62,376 bases of DNA, taken from assembly GCA_905233345.1 (NCBI GenBank), contig CAJODQ010000010.1, forward strand, positions 1 to 62,376, read 5' to 3'. Source of the stretch: an uncultured Bacteroidales bacterium. GTDB taxonomy: Bacteria; Bacteroidota; Bacteroidia; Bacteroidales; UBA932. The translations under genes and the position numbers were made by a program. A model generated the notes under the pieces. That model made no database searches. It saw only the letters and a list, made by a program, of their open reading frames with translations, and was not told the origin of the DNA. Shown piece by piece: positions 41,410 through 49,604 of this stretch (the stretch's first letter is position 1; every line of letters starts with the position of its first letter).

Positions 41410-44400
41410 ATGAGTTATCCCCTGTCCCAATCTCAACTAAGCATCTTCCTGGCTTGCCAGGGACTGAATGAGAACGACGGCAACTATCAGCAGGCATCGT
41501 TGTACCGCCTTCCCGACAGCGTTGACATCAAACGGCTCGCTACAGCCCTCGAAGCTGTGATCCAGGCACATCCCTATGTCCTTTCCCGCATCGTTCAGGA
41601 AGAAGGAATGCCGCGGATAGAAGATCATTCTACCGACGAGTGGCATCCGCTCGTGAAGGAAATCACCTCCATTGACGAGGTTCGCCCGACTTTCTGCCGG
41701 ACGATGAACCTCCTCAAGGATCCGCTGCTCCGCATCGAGATCTACAAAACCAAAAAAGGAAATTATCTCTATTGTGATTTACACCATATTATTTTCGACG
41801 GTGCCTCCACCCTCTTGCTGACAGACCACCTGACGCGTGCGTATGCGGGGGAAGAACTGCCTCCGGAGCCCCTCAACGGCTTTGACATTGCTGCCCGGGA
41901 AGAGGCGCAGCGACAGGGAGAGACCTACGAAGAAGCGAAAAAGTGGTATGCCGGGACCTTCGGGGAAGGCGCCCAGCTCGACTCGAACATCCGGCCCGAC
42001 GTGTACGACACCCAGCCGCAGCCCTATCGCGAACTGCTCATCGACCTGCCGGTCAAGGGTTCTGTCGTCAAGGCACTCCTGGCCAAATACCGCTGCGCCG
42101 ACAGCGTGCTTTTCACAGCCGCCTTCGGCGTGACCCTCGCCGCCTGGAGCGCCGAGCCGAAAGCCGCTTTCAGCACCATCTGGAACGGCCGGAAAGGCCC
42201 TTCGATGAACGCCCTCACCATGAGCGTCCACACCATGCCCGTCCTGGTGAACGCAGACCCCTCCCAGACGGTGACCGGCCTGCTCGAAGCGCTCCGCCAG
42301 CAGATCAGCGGATCGCGCAGCCGCGCCTTCTACTCTTTCGCCGACTGCGTCCGTGATTTCGACTTCAATCCACCCATCAATTTCGGTTATCAGGGCAAAT
42401 TCGCCGCCGCCACCGTGACCATCCGGCTGGAAGGAGTAGACATTCCCGCCGAAGACCTGCGTACCAACCCGCCGGGTCTCGGCCTTACGGTCGAACTCTT
42501 CGGACACGACGACGGCAGCCAGTTGCTCCGTTTCTGGCACCGGCCCGACCAATACTCGGAAAAGATCCTCCGCCAGTTCGCGGAAAGCTTCTCCGCCGTG
42601 CTCATTTCCATGGAAAAGGCCGAAACGCTGGCTGACCTGCAATATGTTACGGCGAAACAGCGAAAACAGTTGGATCGTTTCCAGCCCGCTGAAGCGGCCA
42701 TCGATACCGGGAAGACGGTCCTGGACTACTTCAGGGAATGTGTGTCCAGGACGCCCGAAAAAACAGCGGTGGTCTACGGCGACAAACGGCTCACCTACGC
42801 GGAGCTGGACCGGCTCTCCGACAACCTGGCCGCTGAAATCAACAAGACCGTGAAGCCCGGCGGCGTGGTGTCGATCATCCTGGGGCGCAATGAGCACATG
42901 GTCACCACGCCCGTGGCAGCCATCAAGGCAGGCTGCACCTACCAGCCCCTCGACCCCACCTATCCCTCCGAACGCCTGGGCTATATGGTGCAGGACGCGA
43001 AAGCGGGCCTGCTGATCGCTGACCCGGGGCTTGAGCAACTCGTGGAAGGCTACAAAGGCCCCGTCCTCCTCACCGACAAGATAGCCGGACTGCCGAAAGG
43101 CAAGGGCAAGGGTGCGCCCAGGGCGGATGACTGCATCATTCTGCTCTATACCAGCGGCACCACGGGAAAACCCAAGGGCTGCATGCTCTCCCACACAAAC
43201 CTCCTGACCTTCTGCCTCCGGTCCAACAAGCAGTTTGAACTCGGGCCGGACTCCGCCATGACGGGCTATGCCAGTTTCGGCTTCGACGCCTTCATGGGCG
43301 ATATGTGGCGGACCCTGTGCGCCGGCGCCACACTTCACATCATTCCCGAAGACATCCGGCTCGACCTGGTGGCCCTGAACGAATACTTTGAGAAGAACGG
43401 TGTCACCCACGCCTTCATGACCACCCAGGTGGCCACCCAGTTCGCCCTCACGTTCCCGCGCTGCAAGGGTCTCAAAGTCCTGTCAACCGGGGGCGAGAAG
43501 CTGGCCAGCATCACGCCCCCGGGCTTCAGGTTCTACAACTGCTACGGCCCGACCGAATGCTGCTGCTACGTGGTGAGCAAACTCGTTGAGAAAAAGGAAA
43601 CCGACATCCCCATCGGACGTCCCTCGGAGGGCATACACGTCCATATCGCCACAAAGAGCGGGCAACTGCTGCCGGCCGGCGCGGCCGGCGAACTGCTGGT
43701 CGCCGGACGGCAAGTGGGCATGGGCTACCTGGGCCTGCCTGACAAGACCGGCGAGGTTTTCATTCCCAACCCCTATGAAAAGGAGGCTGCCTACAGCCGT
43801 ATCTACCGTACAGGCGACATCGTGCGCTGGCGCGAGGACGGGGACATCGAATTCATCGGCCGCAAGGACTCCCAGGTGAAGATCCGCGGCTTCCGCATCG
43901 AGCTCAAGGAAATTGAAACCGTAATCCTGGCGTATCCGGGCATCACCGACGTCACCGTGCAGGCCTTCGACGAAGAGGGTGGCGGGAAGTATCTGGCCGC
44001 CTATGTCGTGTCGGAACAGCCGGTCGACGTCGAAAAGCTGAACGCCTTCATCCTGGAGCAGAAACCGCCGTACATGGTGCCGGCCGTTACGATGCAGATC
44101 GACAAGATTCCGCTCAACGTCAACCAGAAGGTTGACCGCAAGGCCTTGCCCAAGCCCCAGCCGCAACAGCAGGAGCACAAAGCTGTCGACGCTCCTTTCA
44201 ACATCCTCGAACAGGAGATCGCCGACTTGATCCGCGACACGGTCCATATCGAGGGCTTCTCGCTCACCGAACCGCTGCTCTACTACGGCCTGAGTTCCCT
44301 CTCCGCCCTGCGTCTGGCCACGGAGCTCTACAAGAAATACGGCGTCCAGATGAACATGGACTCCTTCGTCAAGACCGCGTCGCTGCAGACCATCGAGAAT

Positions 44401-47400
44401 GAGGTGATCAAAGCGCTGATCGCGGGCCGCGGTGCGGCCGCACAGAGCGCGATGCAGCAGGCCGACACGCCGCAGCCGCTGACCTTCCAGCAGACCGGCG
44501 TCTATTTCGACTGCATGAAGGCCCCGCAGGAGACCATGTATAACATTCCCATGTTGTGGACCTTCCCCGGGGAAGTATCGGCCCAGGCCCTGAAGAAAGC
44601 CGTCGAAAAGGTGCTCGCCGCTCATCCTGTCCTGCAGTCTCACTTTGAGCAGAAAGACGGGCAGATCTGCCAGGTGCCTTCCGACGTGCCCATCCCGGTG
44701 AGCATCAACGAAACGGACATCCAGTCCCGCAGAGAGAATTTCATCCTTCCCTTCAACCTGGGCAAGGGCCCGCTGGGCAAGGTGGAAATCGTGCCCGGAA
44801 AGGACAAGACCTACCTGCTGAGCGACTTCCACCACCTGGTGTTCGACGGCCGCAGCTACGACATCTTCATCGAGGAAGTCTGTGCTGCGCTGGAAGGCAG
44901 GGAAATCGCCCCTGAAAACTACAACTACTTCCAGTATGCCGCCTGGCAGAAGGAATCCGAAGGCAGCGAGGCCTTTGCCCAGGCCCAGGACTTCTTTGCC
45001 CGGCAGATGGGCGGGCTGGAAAGTCCTTCGACCGTCATTCCCGACCTCGAACACGGCGACCATCCCGGCCGCGAGGTATTCCTGAGAAAGTTTGTCGAAG
45101 CCGACATCCATCCGCGCTGCAAAGAACTGGGTATCTCGGCCGCCAGCTTCTACCTGGGCGCCGCCTACCTCACCCTCAGCGCCTACAACGCCAACAAGAA
45201 AGTATACATCTGCACCGTCAGCAACGGTCGCGGCAACCTGAAGACAGCCGACAGCTTCGGCATGTTCGTCAATACCCTGGCCCTCGCCGGGGACTGTTCC
45301 ATCGAGCGCACCGGAGACTTCCTCAAACAGTGCGACCAGGACTTCCAGGCCACCCTGCAGCACCAGGACTACCCCTTCGCCAGGATTGCCGCCGATTTCG
45401 GCTTCCAGCCGCAGGTGATGCTGGCCTATCAGGTAGGCGTCCTGGCCGACTACCGCGTGAACGGACAGCCCGTCACTGGCGAGAACCTGGACGCCGGCGC
45501 GCCCAAGTTCCCGCTGAGCATCTATATCGACGGCAGCGAGGGCAAGGAAGCCATCGTGCTGGGCTACGACAACAGCAAATACAGCGAAGCCCTCATGCAG
45601 GCCTTCGCCGACGCCATGGAATGCGTGGTAAGGGGGCTGCTGCAGCATGAGAAGCTCTCCGAGGTGCCGTACGTGGACGGCGAACGCCTGAAAGAGCTGG
45701 ATGGTTTCAACCACTACAGCCAGCAGGTGGATGCCTCCCAGACCATCGTCAGCCTCTTCCGGGAGGAGGCCCGCAGGACACCCGACGCGCCCGCCGTGTG
45801 CTACGAAGACTATCGCTGCACCTATGCGGAGGCCGATGCCCTCACCGACCGCATCGCCGCCGCCATTGCCGCCAGGGGCCTGAAGAACGAAGACGTGGTC
45901 TCGGTGCTCATCGGCCGCAGCCAATGGATGCCGCTGGCCTCGCTGGGTATCCTCAAGGCCGGCTGCGCCTACCAGCCGTTGGATCCGTCCTACCCGGAGG
46001 AGCGCCTCAACTTCATGGTGACCGACGCATCAGCCCGCCTGGTCATCGCAGAGAAGGAACTCCTGCCCGTGCTGAAAGACTACAAGGGACCCGTGCTTAC
46101 CACCGATGAACTGGAGTCCCTGCCAGAAGGTCCGGTTCCGGAAGGTCCCAAACCGGAAAACCTCTTTATCCTGCTGTACACCTCCGGCTCCACGGGCGTG
46201 CCCAAGGGCGTGATGCTGGAGCACCACAACCTGGTGAACTTCTGTGCCTGGTACCGGAAGTACTTCGACCTGAACGAGCACAGCCGGGCATCGGCTTATG
46301 CCAGCTATGGCTTCGACTGCTGCCAGATGGACATGTATCCGACCCTCACCACGGGCGCCTGCCTGTACATCATCCCCGAAGAGACCCGCCACGACATGAG
46401 CCTGCTGAACAGTTTCCTCGTCAACAACGGTATCACCCACAGCTTCATGACCACCCAGGTGGGCGTGATGTACGCCAGGAACTACCCGGACAACCCGACC
46501 CTGCAGCACCTCACGGTGGCCGGCGAAAAGCTGGTTTCCATGGACCCGCCTTCCTACGGCTTCCACAACGGCTACGGCCCCACAGAATGCACCATCCTCT
46601 GCACCATCTTCGACGTGAAGAAACGGGAGGCCAACATCCCCATCGGCCATGCGCTGGACAACACATATATGTATGTGGTGGACAAAGACTTGCGCCGTGT
46701 GCCCGTGGGCGCGGACGGCGAGTTGCTCATTACCGGCGACGCCTGCGTGGGCCGCGGCTACCTGAACCGTCCCGAAAAAACGGCCGAGGTGTTCATTGAG
46801 AATCCCTTCCGGAAAGGCATGCGGGCCTATCGCAGCGGTGACATCGTCCGCTGGCGCACCGACGGCAACATCGAGTATGTGGGCCGCAACGACGGCCAGG
46901 TGAAAATCCGCGGCTTCCGCGTCGAGACCAAGGAGGTGGAGGCTGTCATCCGGGAATTCCCCGGCGTGAAAGACGTGACCGTCCAGGCCTTCGACGCATC
47001 CTCCGGCGGCAAATTCATCGCCGCCTACGTGGTAAGCGAGGGCAATCTCGACACGAAAGCCCTGAGCGCATTCATCCTCGAGCGCAAGCCGCCCTACATG
47101 GTGCCCGCTTCCATCAACGCCATCGACAGCATCCCGCTCAATGTCAACCAGAAAGTGGACCGAAGGGCGCTGCCCGCCCCCGTGCTTTCCGCTTCCGACG
47201 ACTATGTGGAGCCGGCTACCGATACGGAGCGCACGCTCTGCGAGGTGTTTGCACACGTGCTCGATGTGGAGAAGGTGGGGGCGCTCGACAACTTCTTCGA
47301 TATGGGCGGTTCCTCGCTCATGGTGACCAATGTCATGGTGGAAGCCGAGAAGCGCGGCCTCAAGTTCAGCTACGCCGAAGTCTTCATCTTCCCTACCGCA

Positions 47401-48681
47401 CGTGCCCTTGCCGCTCACATCACGGGAGAGAAGGTCCCCGACGCAGCGGGAGCTGAAGCCAGCGCTCCGGCGGAAGACGTGGCGCATTACGACTACACGG
47501 CCATCGACCAGCTGCTGGCCGCCAATACGCTGGAATCCCTCGCAGCCGGCAAGATGCAGAAGCTGGGCAGGAACATCCTGCTGACAGGCGCCACCGGCTT
47601 CCTTGGGATCCACCTGTTGCGGACACTCATCGACTGTACGCCCAAGAGCACGGTGATCTGGTGTCTGCTGCGCGGCAAGGGAGCGAACCTGACGGCCGAG
47701 CAGCGCCTCGCCGGGATGCTCATCTACTATTTTGAGCAGAAATACCGCAAGCTCATCGGCACGCGCATCCGGGTGATCGAGGGCGACATCACCAGGCCCG
47801 CCTCGTTCGAAGCCCTCCAGGCCACCGGCACCTCCTTCGACCTGGTCATCAACTGCGCCGCCAACGTGAAGCATTTCTCCAAGGGCAACGACATCGAGGA
47901 GATCAACTACACTGGCGTGAAGAATCTCGTGGATTTCTGCGAGAAGGCCGGAGCCCGGTTCATCCAGGTCTCCACCGAGAGCATCTGCGGCATGACCGGG
48001 GACGGCCAGCCCAAATTGTTCACCGAACAGCAGCTCTGGATCGGCCAGAACACCGACAACCAGTATATCCACTCCAAGTTCCTGGCCGAACGCCATGTGC
48101 TGGAGCACGTGGCGGCAGGTACGCTGCGGGCCAAGATCATGCGCGCCGGCAACCTGTCTCCCCGTGCGGAAGACGGTGAGTTCCAGGCCAATTTCAATGC
48201 CAACACCACGATGGGACGCCTCAAGGCATACCGGATGCTGGGAGCCTTCCCGTATCCGCTGCTCGACATGAAGATGGAATTCTCCCCCATCGACGAGACG
48301 GCGCTCGCCATCGCGCTGTTGGCAACTACGCCTGACGCGAACTGCGTGTTCCACATATCGAACGACCACCTGCTGCCGATGGACGACATTCTCTCGCGCA
48401 TCCACCGGAGCGACGGTTCACCGATTGCGTATGTGGAACTCCCCGACTTCGCCGCCCGCATGGAAGCGGCCAAGGCAGACCCGGAGAAGGCCAAGGTGCT
48501 TTCGAGCATCATTGCCTACGCCAGCGCCCCCGACGGCCCCCATATGATGCCCAACGTAGCGTCCACCGCCTACACGATGCAAGTGCTGCACCGGCTCGGC
48601 TTCCGCTGGAATGCCACGGCCAGCGACTACGTGGACATGATCTTCGAGATGCTGGCTTCCCTCAGATATTTTGACATTTGA
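41410..48681 (+). CDS. Dimodular non-ribosomal peptide synthetase C-A-T-C-A-T-R with reductase release
   Basis: Megaenzyme of 2423 residues. C1 (about 1-430) has the active motif HHIIFDG at 125-131. A1 (about 460-905) has YTSGTTGKPKG at 580 and YRTGDIVRW. T1 has phosphopantetheine Ser963 in GLSSL. C2 (about 1020-1450) has HHLVFDG at 1141-1147. A2 (about 1470-1915) has YTSGSTGVPKG at 1590. T2 has Ser1969 in GGSSL. The terminal reductase (about 2030-2423) has TGATGFLG at 2059 and YIHSK with Tyr2219 and Lys2223. The N-terminal C domain suggests an acyl or other starter cap, and R suggests NAD(P)H release as an aldehyde, which may be reduced further or cyclise. No thioesterase, PPTase or exporter is adjacent. 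The start MSYPLSQSQ is chosen for the AGGAG and promoter; the upstream frame lacks similarity. Confidence 0.95.
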   Translation: MSYPLSQSQLSIFLACQGLNENDGNYQQASLYRLPDSVDIKRLATALEAVIQAHPYVLSRIVQEEGMPRIEDHSTDEWHPLVKEITSIDEVRPTFCRTMNLLKDPLLRIEIYKTKKGNYLYCDLHHIIFDGASTLLLTDHLTRAYAGEELPPEPLNGFDIAAREEAQRQGETYEEAKKWYAGTFGEGAQLDSNIRPDVYDTQPQPYRELLIDLPVKGSVVKALLAKYRCADSVLFTAAFGVTLAAWSAEPKAAFSTIWNGRKGPSMNALTMSVHTMPVLVNADPSQTVTGLLEALRQQISGSRSRAFYSFADCVRDFDFNPPINFGYQGKFAAATVTIRLEGVDIPAEDLRTNPPGLGLTVELFGHDDGSQLLRFWHRPDQYSEKILRQFAESFSAVLISMEKAETLADLQYVTAKQRKQLDRFQPAEAAIDTGKTVLDYFRECVSRTPEKTAVVYGDKRLTYAELDRLSDNLAAEINKTVKPGGVVSIILGRNEHMVTTPVAAIKAGCTYQPLDPTYPSERLGYMVQDAKAGLLIADPGLEQLVEGYKGPVLLTDKIAGLPKGKGKGAPRADDCIILLYTSGTTGKPKGCMLSHTNLLTFCLRSNKQFELGPDSAMTGYASFGFDAFMGDMWRTLCAGATLHIIPEDIRLDLVALNEYFEKNGVTHAFMTTQVATQFALTFPRCKGLKVLSTGGEKLASITPPGFRFYNCYGPTECCCYVVSKLVEKKETDIPIGRPSEGIHVHIATKSGQLLPAGAAGELLVAGRQVGMGYLGLPDKTGEVFIPNPYEKEAAYSRIYRTGDIVRWREDGDIEFIGRKDSQVKIRGFRIELKEIETVILAYPGITDVTVQAFDEEGGGKYLAAYVVSEQPVDVEKLNAFILEQKPPYMVPAVTMQIDKIPLNVNQKVDRKALPKPQPQQQEHKAVDAPFNILEQEIADLIRDTVHIEGFSLTEPLLYYGLSSLSALRLATELYKKYGVQMNMDSFVKTASLQTIENEVIKALIAGRGAAAQSAMQQADTPQPLTFQQTGVYFDCMKAPQETMYNIPMLWTFPGEVSAQALKKAVEKVLAAHPVLQSHFEQKDGQICQVPSDVPIPVSINETDIQSRRENFILPFNLGKGPLGKVEIVPGKDKTYLLSDFHHLVFDGRSYDIFIEEVCAALEGREIAPENYNYFQYAAWQKESEGSEAFAQAQDFFARQMGGLESPSTVIPDLEHGDHPGREVFLRKFVEADIHPRCKELGISAASFYLGAAYLTLSAYNANKKVYICTVSNGRGNLKTADSFGMFVNTLALAGDCSIERTGDFLKQCDQDFQATLQHQDYPFARIAADFGFQPQVMLAYQVGVLADYRVNGQPVTGENLDAGAPKFPLSIYIDGSEGKEAIVLGYDNSKYSEALMQAFADAMECVVRGLLQHEKLSEVPYVDGERLKELDGFNHYSQQVDASQTIVSLFREEARRTPDAPAVCYEDYRCTYAEADALTDRIAAAIAARGLKNEDVVSVLIGRSQWMPLASLGILKAGCAYQPLDPSYPEERLNFMVTDASARLVIAEKELLPVLKDYKGPVLTTDELESLPEGPVPEGPKPENLFILLYTSGSTGVPKGVMLEHHNLVNFCAWYRKYFDLNEHSRASAYASYGFDCCQMDMYPTLTTGACLYIIPEETRHDMSLLNSFLVNNGITHSFMTTQVGVMYARNYPDNPTLQHLTVAGEKLVSMDPPSYGFHNGYGPTECTILCTIFDVKKREANIPIGHALDNTYMYVVDKDLRRVPVGADGELLITGDACVGRGYLNRPEKTAEVFIENPFRKGMRAYRSGDIVRWRTDGNIEYVGRNDGQVKIRGFRVETKEVEAVIREFPGVKDVTVQAFDASSGGKFIAAYVVSEGNLDTKALSAFILERKPPYMVPASINAIDSIPLNVNQKVDRRALPAPVLSASDDYVEPATDTERTLCEVFAHVLDVEKVGALDNFFDMGGSSLMVTNVMVEAEKRGLKFSYAEVFIFPTARALAAHITGEKVPDAAGAEASAPAEDVAHYDYTAIDQLLAANTLESLAAGKMQKLGRNILLTGATGFLGIHLLRTLIDCTPKSTVIWCLLRGKGANLTAEQRLAGMLIYYFEQKYRKLIGTRIRVIEGDITRPASFEALQATGTSFDLVINCAANVKHFSKGNDIEEINYTGVKNLVDFCEKAGARFIQVSTESICGMTGDGQPKLFTEQQLWIGQNTDNQYIHSKFLAERHVLEHVAAGTLRAKIMRAGNLSPRAEDGEFQANFNANTTMGRLKAYRMLGAFPYPLLDMKMEFSPIDETALAIALLATTPDANCVFHISNDHLLPMDDILSRIHRSDGSPIAYVELPDFAARMEAAKADPEKAKVLSSIIAYASAPDGPHMMPNVASTAYTMQVLHRLGFRWNATASDYVDMIFEMLASLRYFDI

Positions 48682-48698
48682 CATATTACGATCCCGCT

Positions 48699-49208
48699 AT
48701 GAAGAAAATTCTCACCCTCACGCTGCTGCTGGCCCTGCTGCCTTTCCTGGCCGGTGCCCAGGAAGGCGTCAAGAAAGTCTATGACGGAACGCTCAACCAG
48801 ATGGATCAAATCGACAAGGCCGTCCGGCAGGCCAAGGCGGACGGCAAGTTCGTGGTCTGCCAGGTGGGCGGCAACTGGTGCCCCTGGTGCCTCCGCTTCG
48901 CCGACTTCATCACCAAGGACGCCGATATCCGCCAACTGGTCAGCGACCATTTCGTTTACATCCACGTGGACTATTCGCCCAAGGAATTCAAGAACGACCC
49001 CGCCCGGAAGGAGCGCTCCGAGAAGATGATGAAACGCCTGGGCAATCCGGGACGATTCGGCTATCCCGTGTTCGTGGTCCTCGACGAGAAGGGCAAGGTC
49101 ATCCACACCCAGGACTCCAGTTTTCTGGAAGAGGGCAAGGGTTACGACAAAGCCAAGGTCGTCCGTTTCTTCAAGAACTGGACGCCTGAATCGGTCCGTC
49201 AACCGTAA
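48699..49208 (+). CDS. Secreted thioredoxin-fold protein
   Basis: Protein of 169 residues with a signal peptide (MKKILTLTLLLALLPFLAGAQ). The thioredoxin-like domain carries the redox motif CPWC in GGNWCPWCLRFADFI near residue 59 and a cis-Pro in FGYPVFVVLDEKG. It belongs to the thioredoxin_7/DUF255-like group of periplasmic reductases. It begins 17 bases after the NRPS stop and may be cotranscribed, although a link to the peptide product is not evident. The start at 48699 is set by the signal peptide. Confidence 0.85.
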   Translation: MKKILTLTLLLALLPFLAGAQEGVKKVYDGTLNQMDQIDKAVRQAKADGKFVVCQVGGNWCPWCLRFADFITKDADIRQLVSDHFVYIHVDYSPKEFKNDPARKERSEKMMKRLGNPGRFGYPVFVVLDEKGKVIHTQDSSFLEEGKGYDKAKVVRFFKNWTPESVRQP

Positions 49209-49230
49209 GTAAGGTTATTCCCCGGTTTCG

Positions 49231-49542
49231 CTACGCTTCGTCAACGAGTTCCTGCAGGTGCTCGTTGACGCGTACGATGTCGGCCAGCAGGTTGTAAAGG
49301 CCGTCCTCCGAGAGGACGCCGCGTTTGAGGTCGCCCGGTACCAGCCCGGCTTCATCGGCCTCGAAATCTTCGCGCCAGGCGCCGCTTTCCAGATAGTCCG
49401 TCAGACGGTCTATGTCAACCTTTACGGTTTCATAGGTATCCAGGGCTGCTTCCAGCATCTGTACCGCCAGTGCGGTCCGGTCGAACGCCGCCTCCATGGC
49501 GACGATGCGCTGGATGGTATATTCGTTGAGTGCCATGCTCAT
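49231..49542 (-). CDS. DUF4298 small protein
   Basis: Acidic helical protein of 103 residues (RIVAMEAAFDRTALAVQMLE, LTDYLESGAWREDFEADEAGLVPGDLKRGVLSEDGLYNLL) matching DUF4298. No signal peptide or membrane helix. Function unknown. The ATG at 49542 has a TATTTTTG box upstream; an in-frame ATG at 49536 is equally possible. It converges with the thioredoxin-like gene. Confidence 0.75.
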   Translation of the reverse strand: MSMALNEYTIQRIVAMEAAFDRTALAVQMLEAALDTYETVKVDIDRLTDYLESGAWREDFEADEAGLVPGDLKRGVLSEDGLYNLLADIVRVNEHLQELVDEA

Positions 49543-49558
49543 GCGTTTTCTTGCGTTA

Positions 49559-49566
49559 CAAAAATA
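49559..49566 (-). promoter_or_regulatory. -7 promoter box TATTTTTG for the DUF4298 gene
   Basis: Minus-strand TATTTTTG 16 bases before the ATG at 49542; divergent from the box at 49580. Confidence 0.58.
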
Positions 49567-49579
49567 CAGTTTTATTTGT

Positions 49580-49587
49580 TATATTTG
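49580..49587 (+). promoter_or_regulatory. -7 promoter box TATATTTG for the GH2 gene
   Basis: TATATTTG 17 bases before the ATG at 49605 and 32 before the in-frame ATG at 49620, which better fits the lipoprotein signal. Confidence 0.58.
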
Positions 49588-49604
49588 TATGGTAGAAACC
49601 CATA

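Noticed and set aside
43483-48405. Very long minus-strand open frames across the NRPS
   Set aside because: Antisense shadows caused by codon bias; the plus strand carries all catalytic motifs in a single frame.
41410-48681. Polyketide or hybrid PKS-NRPS content, or thioesterase release
   Set aside because: No ketosynthase, acyltransferase or GxSxG thioesterase motif; the C-terminus is an SDR-like reductase.
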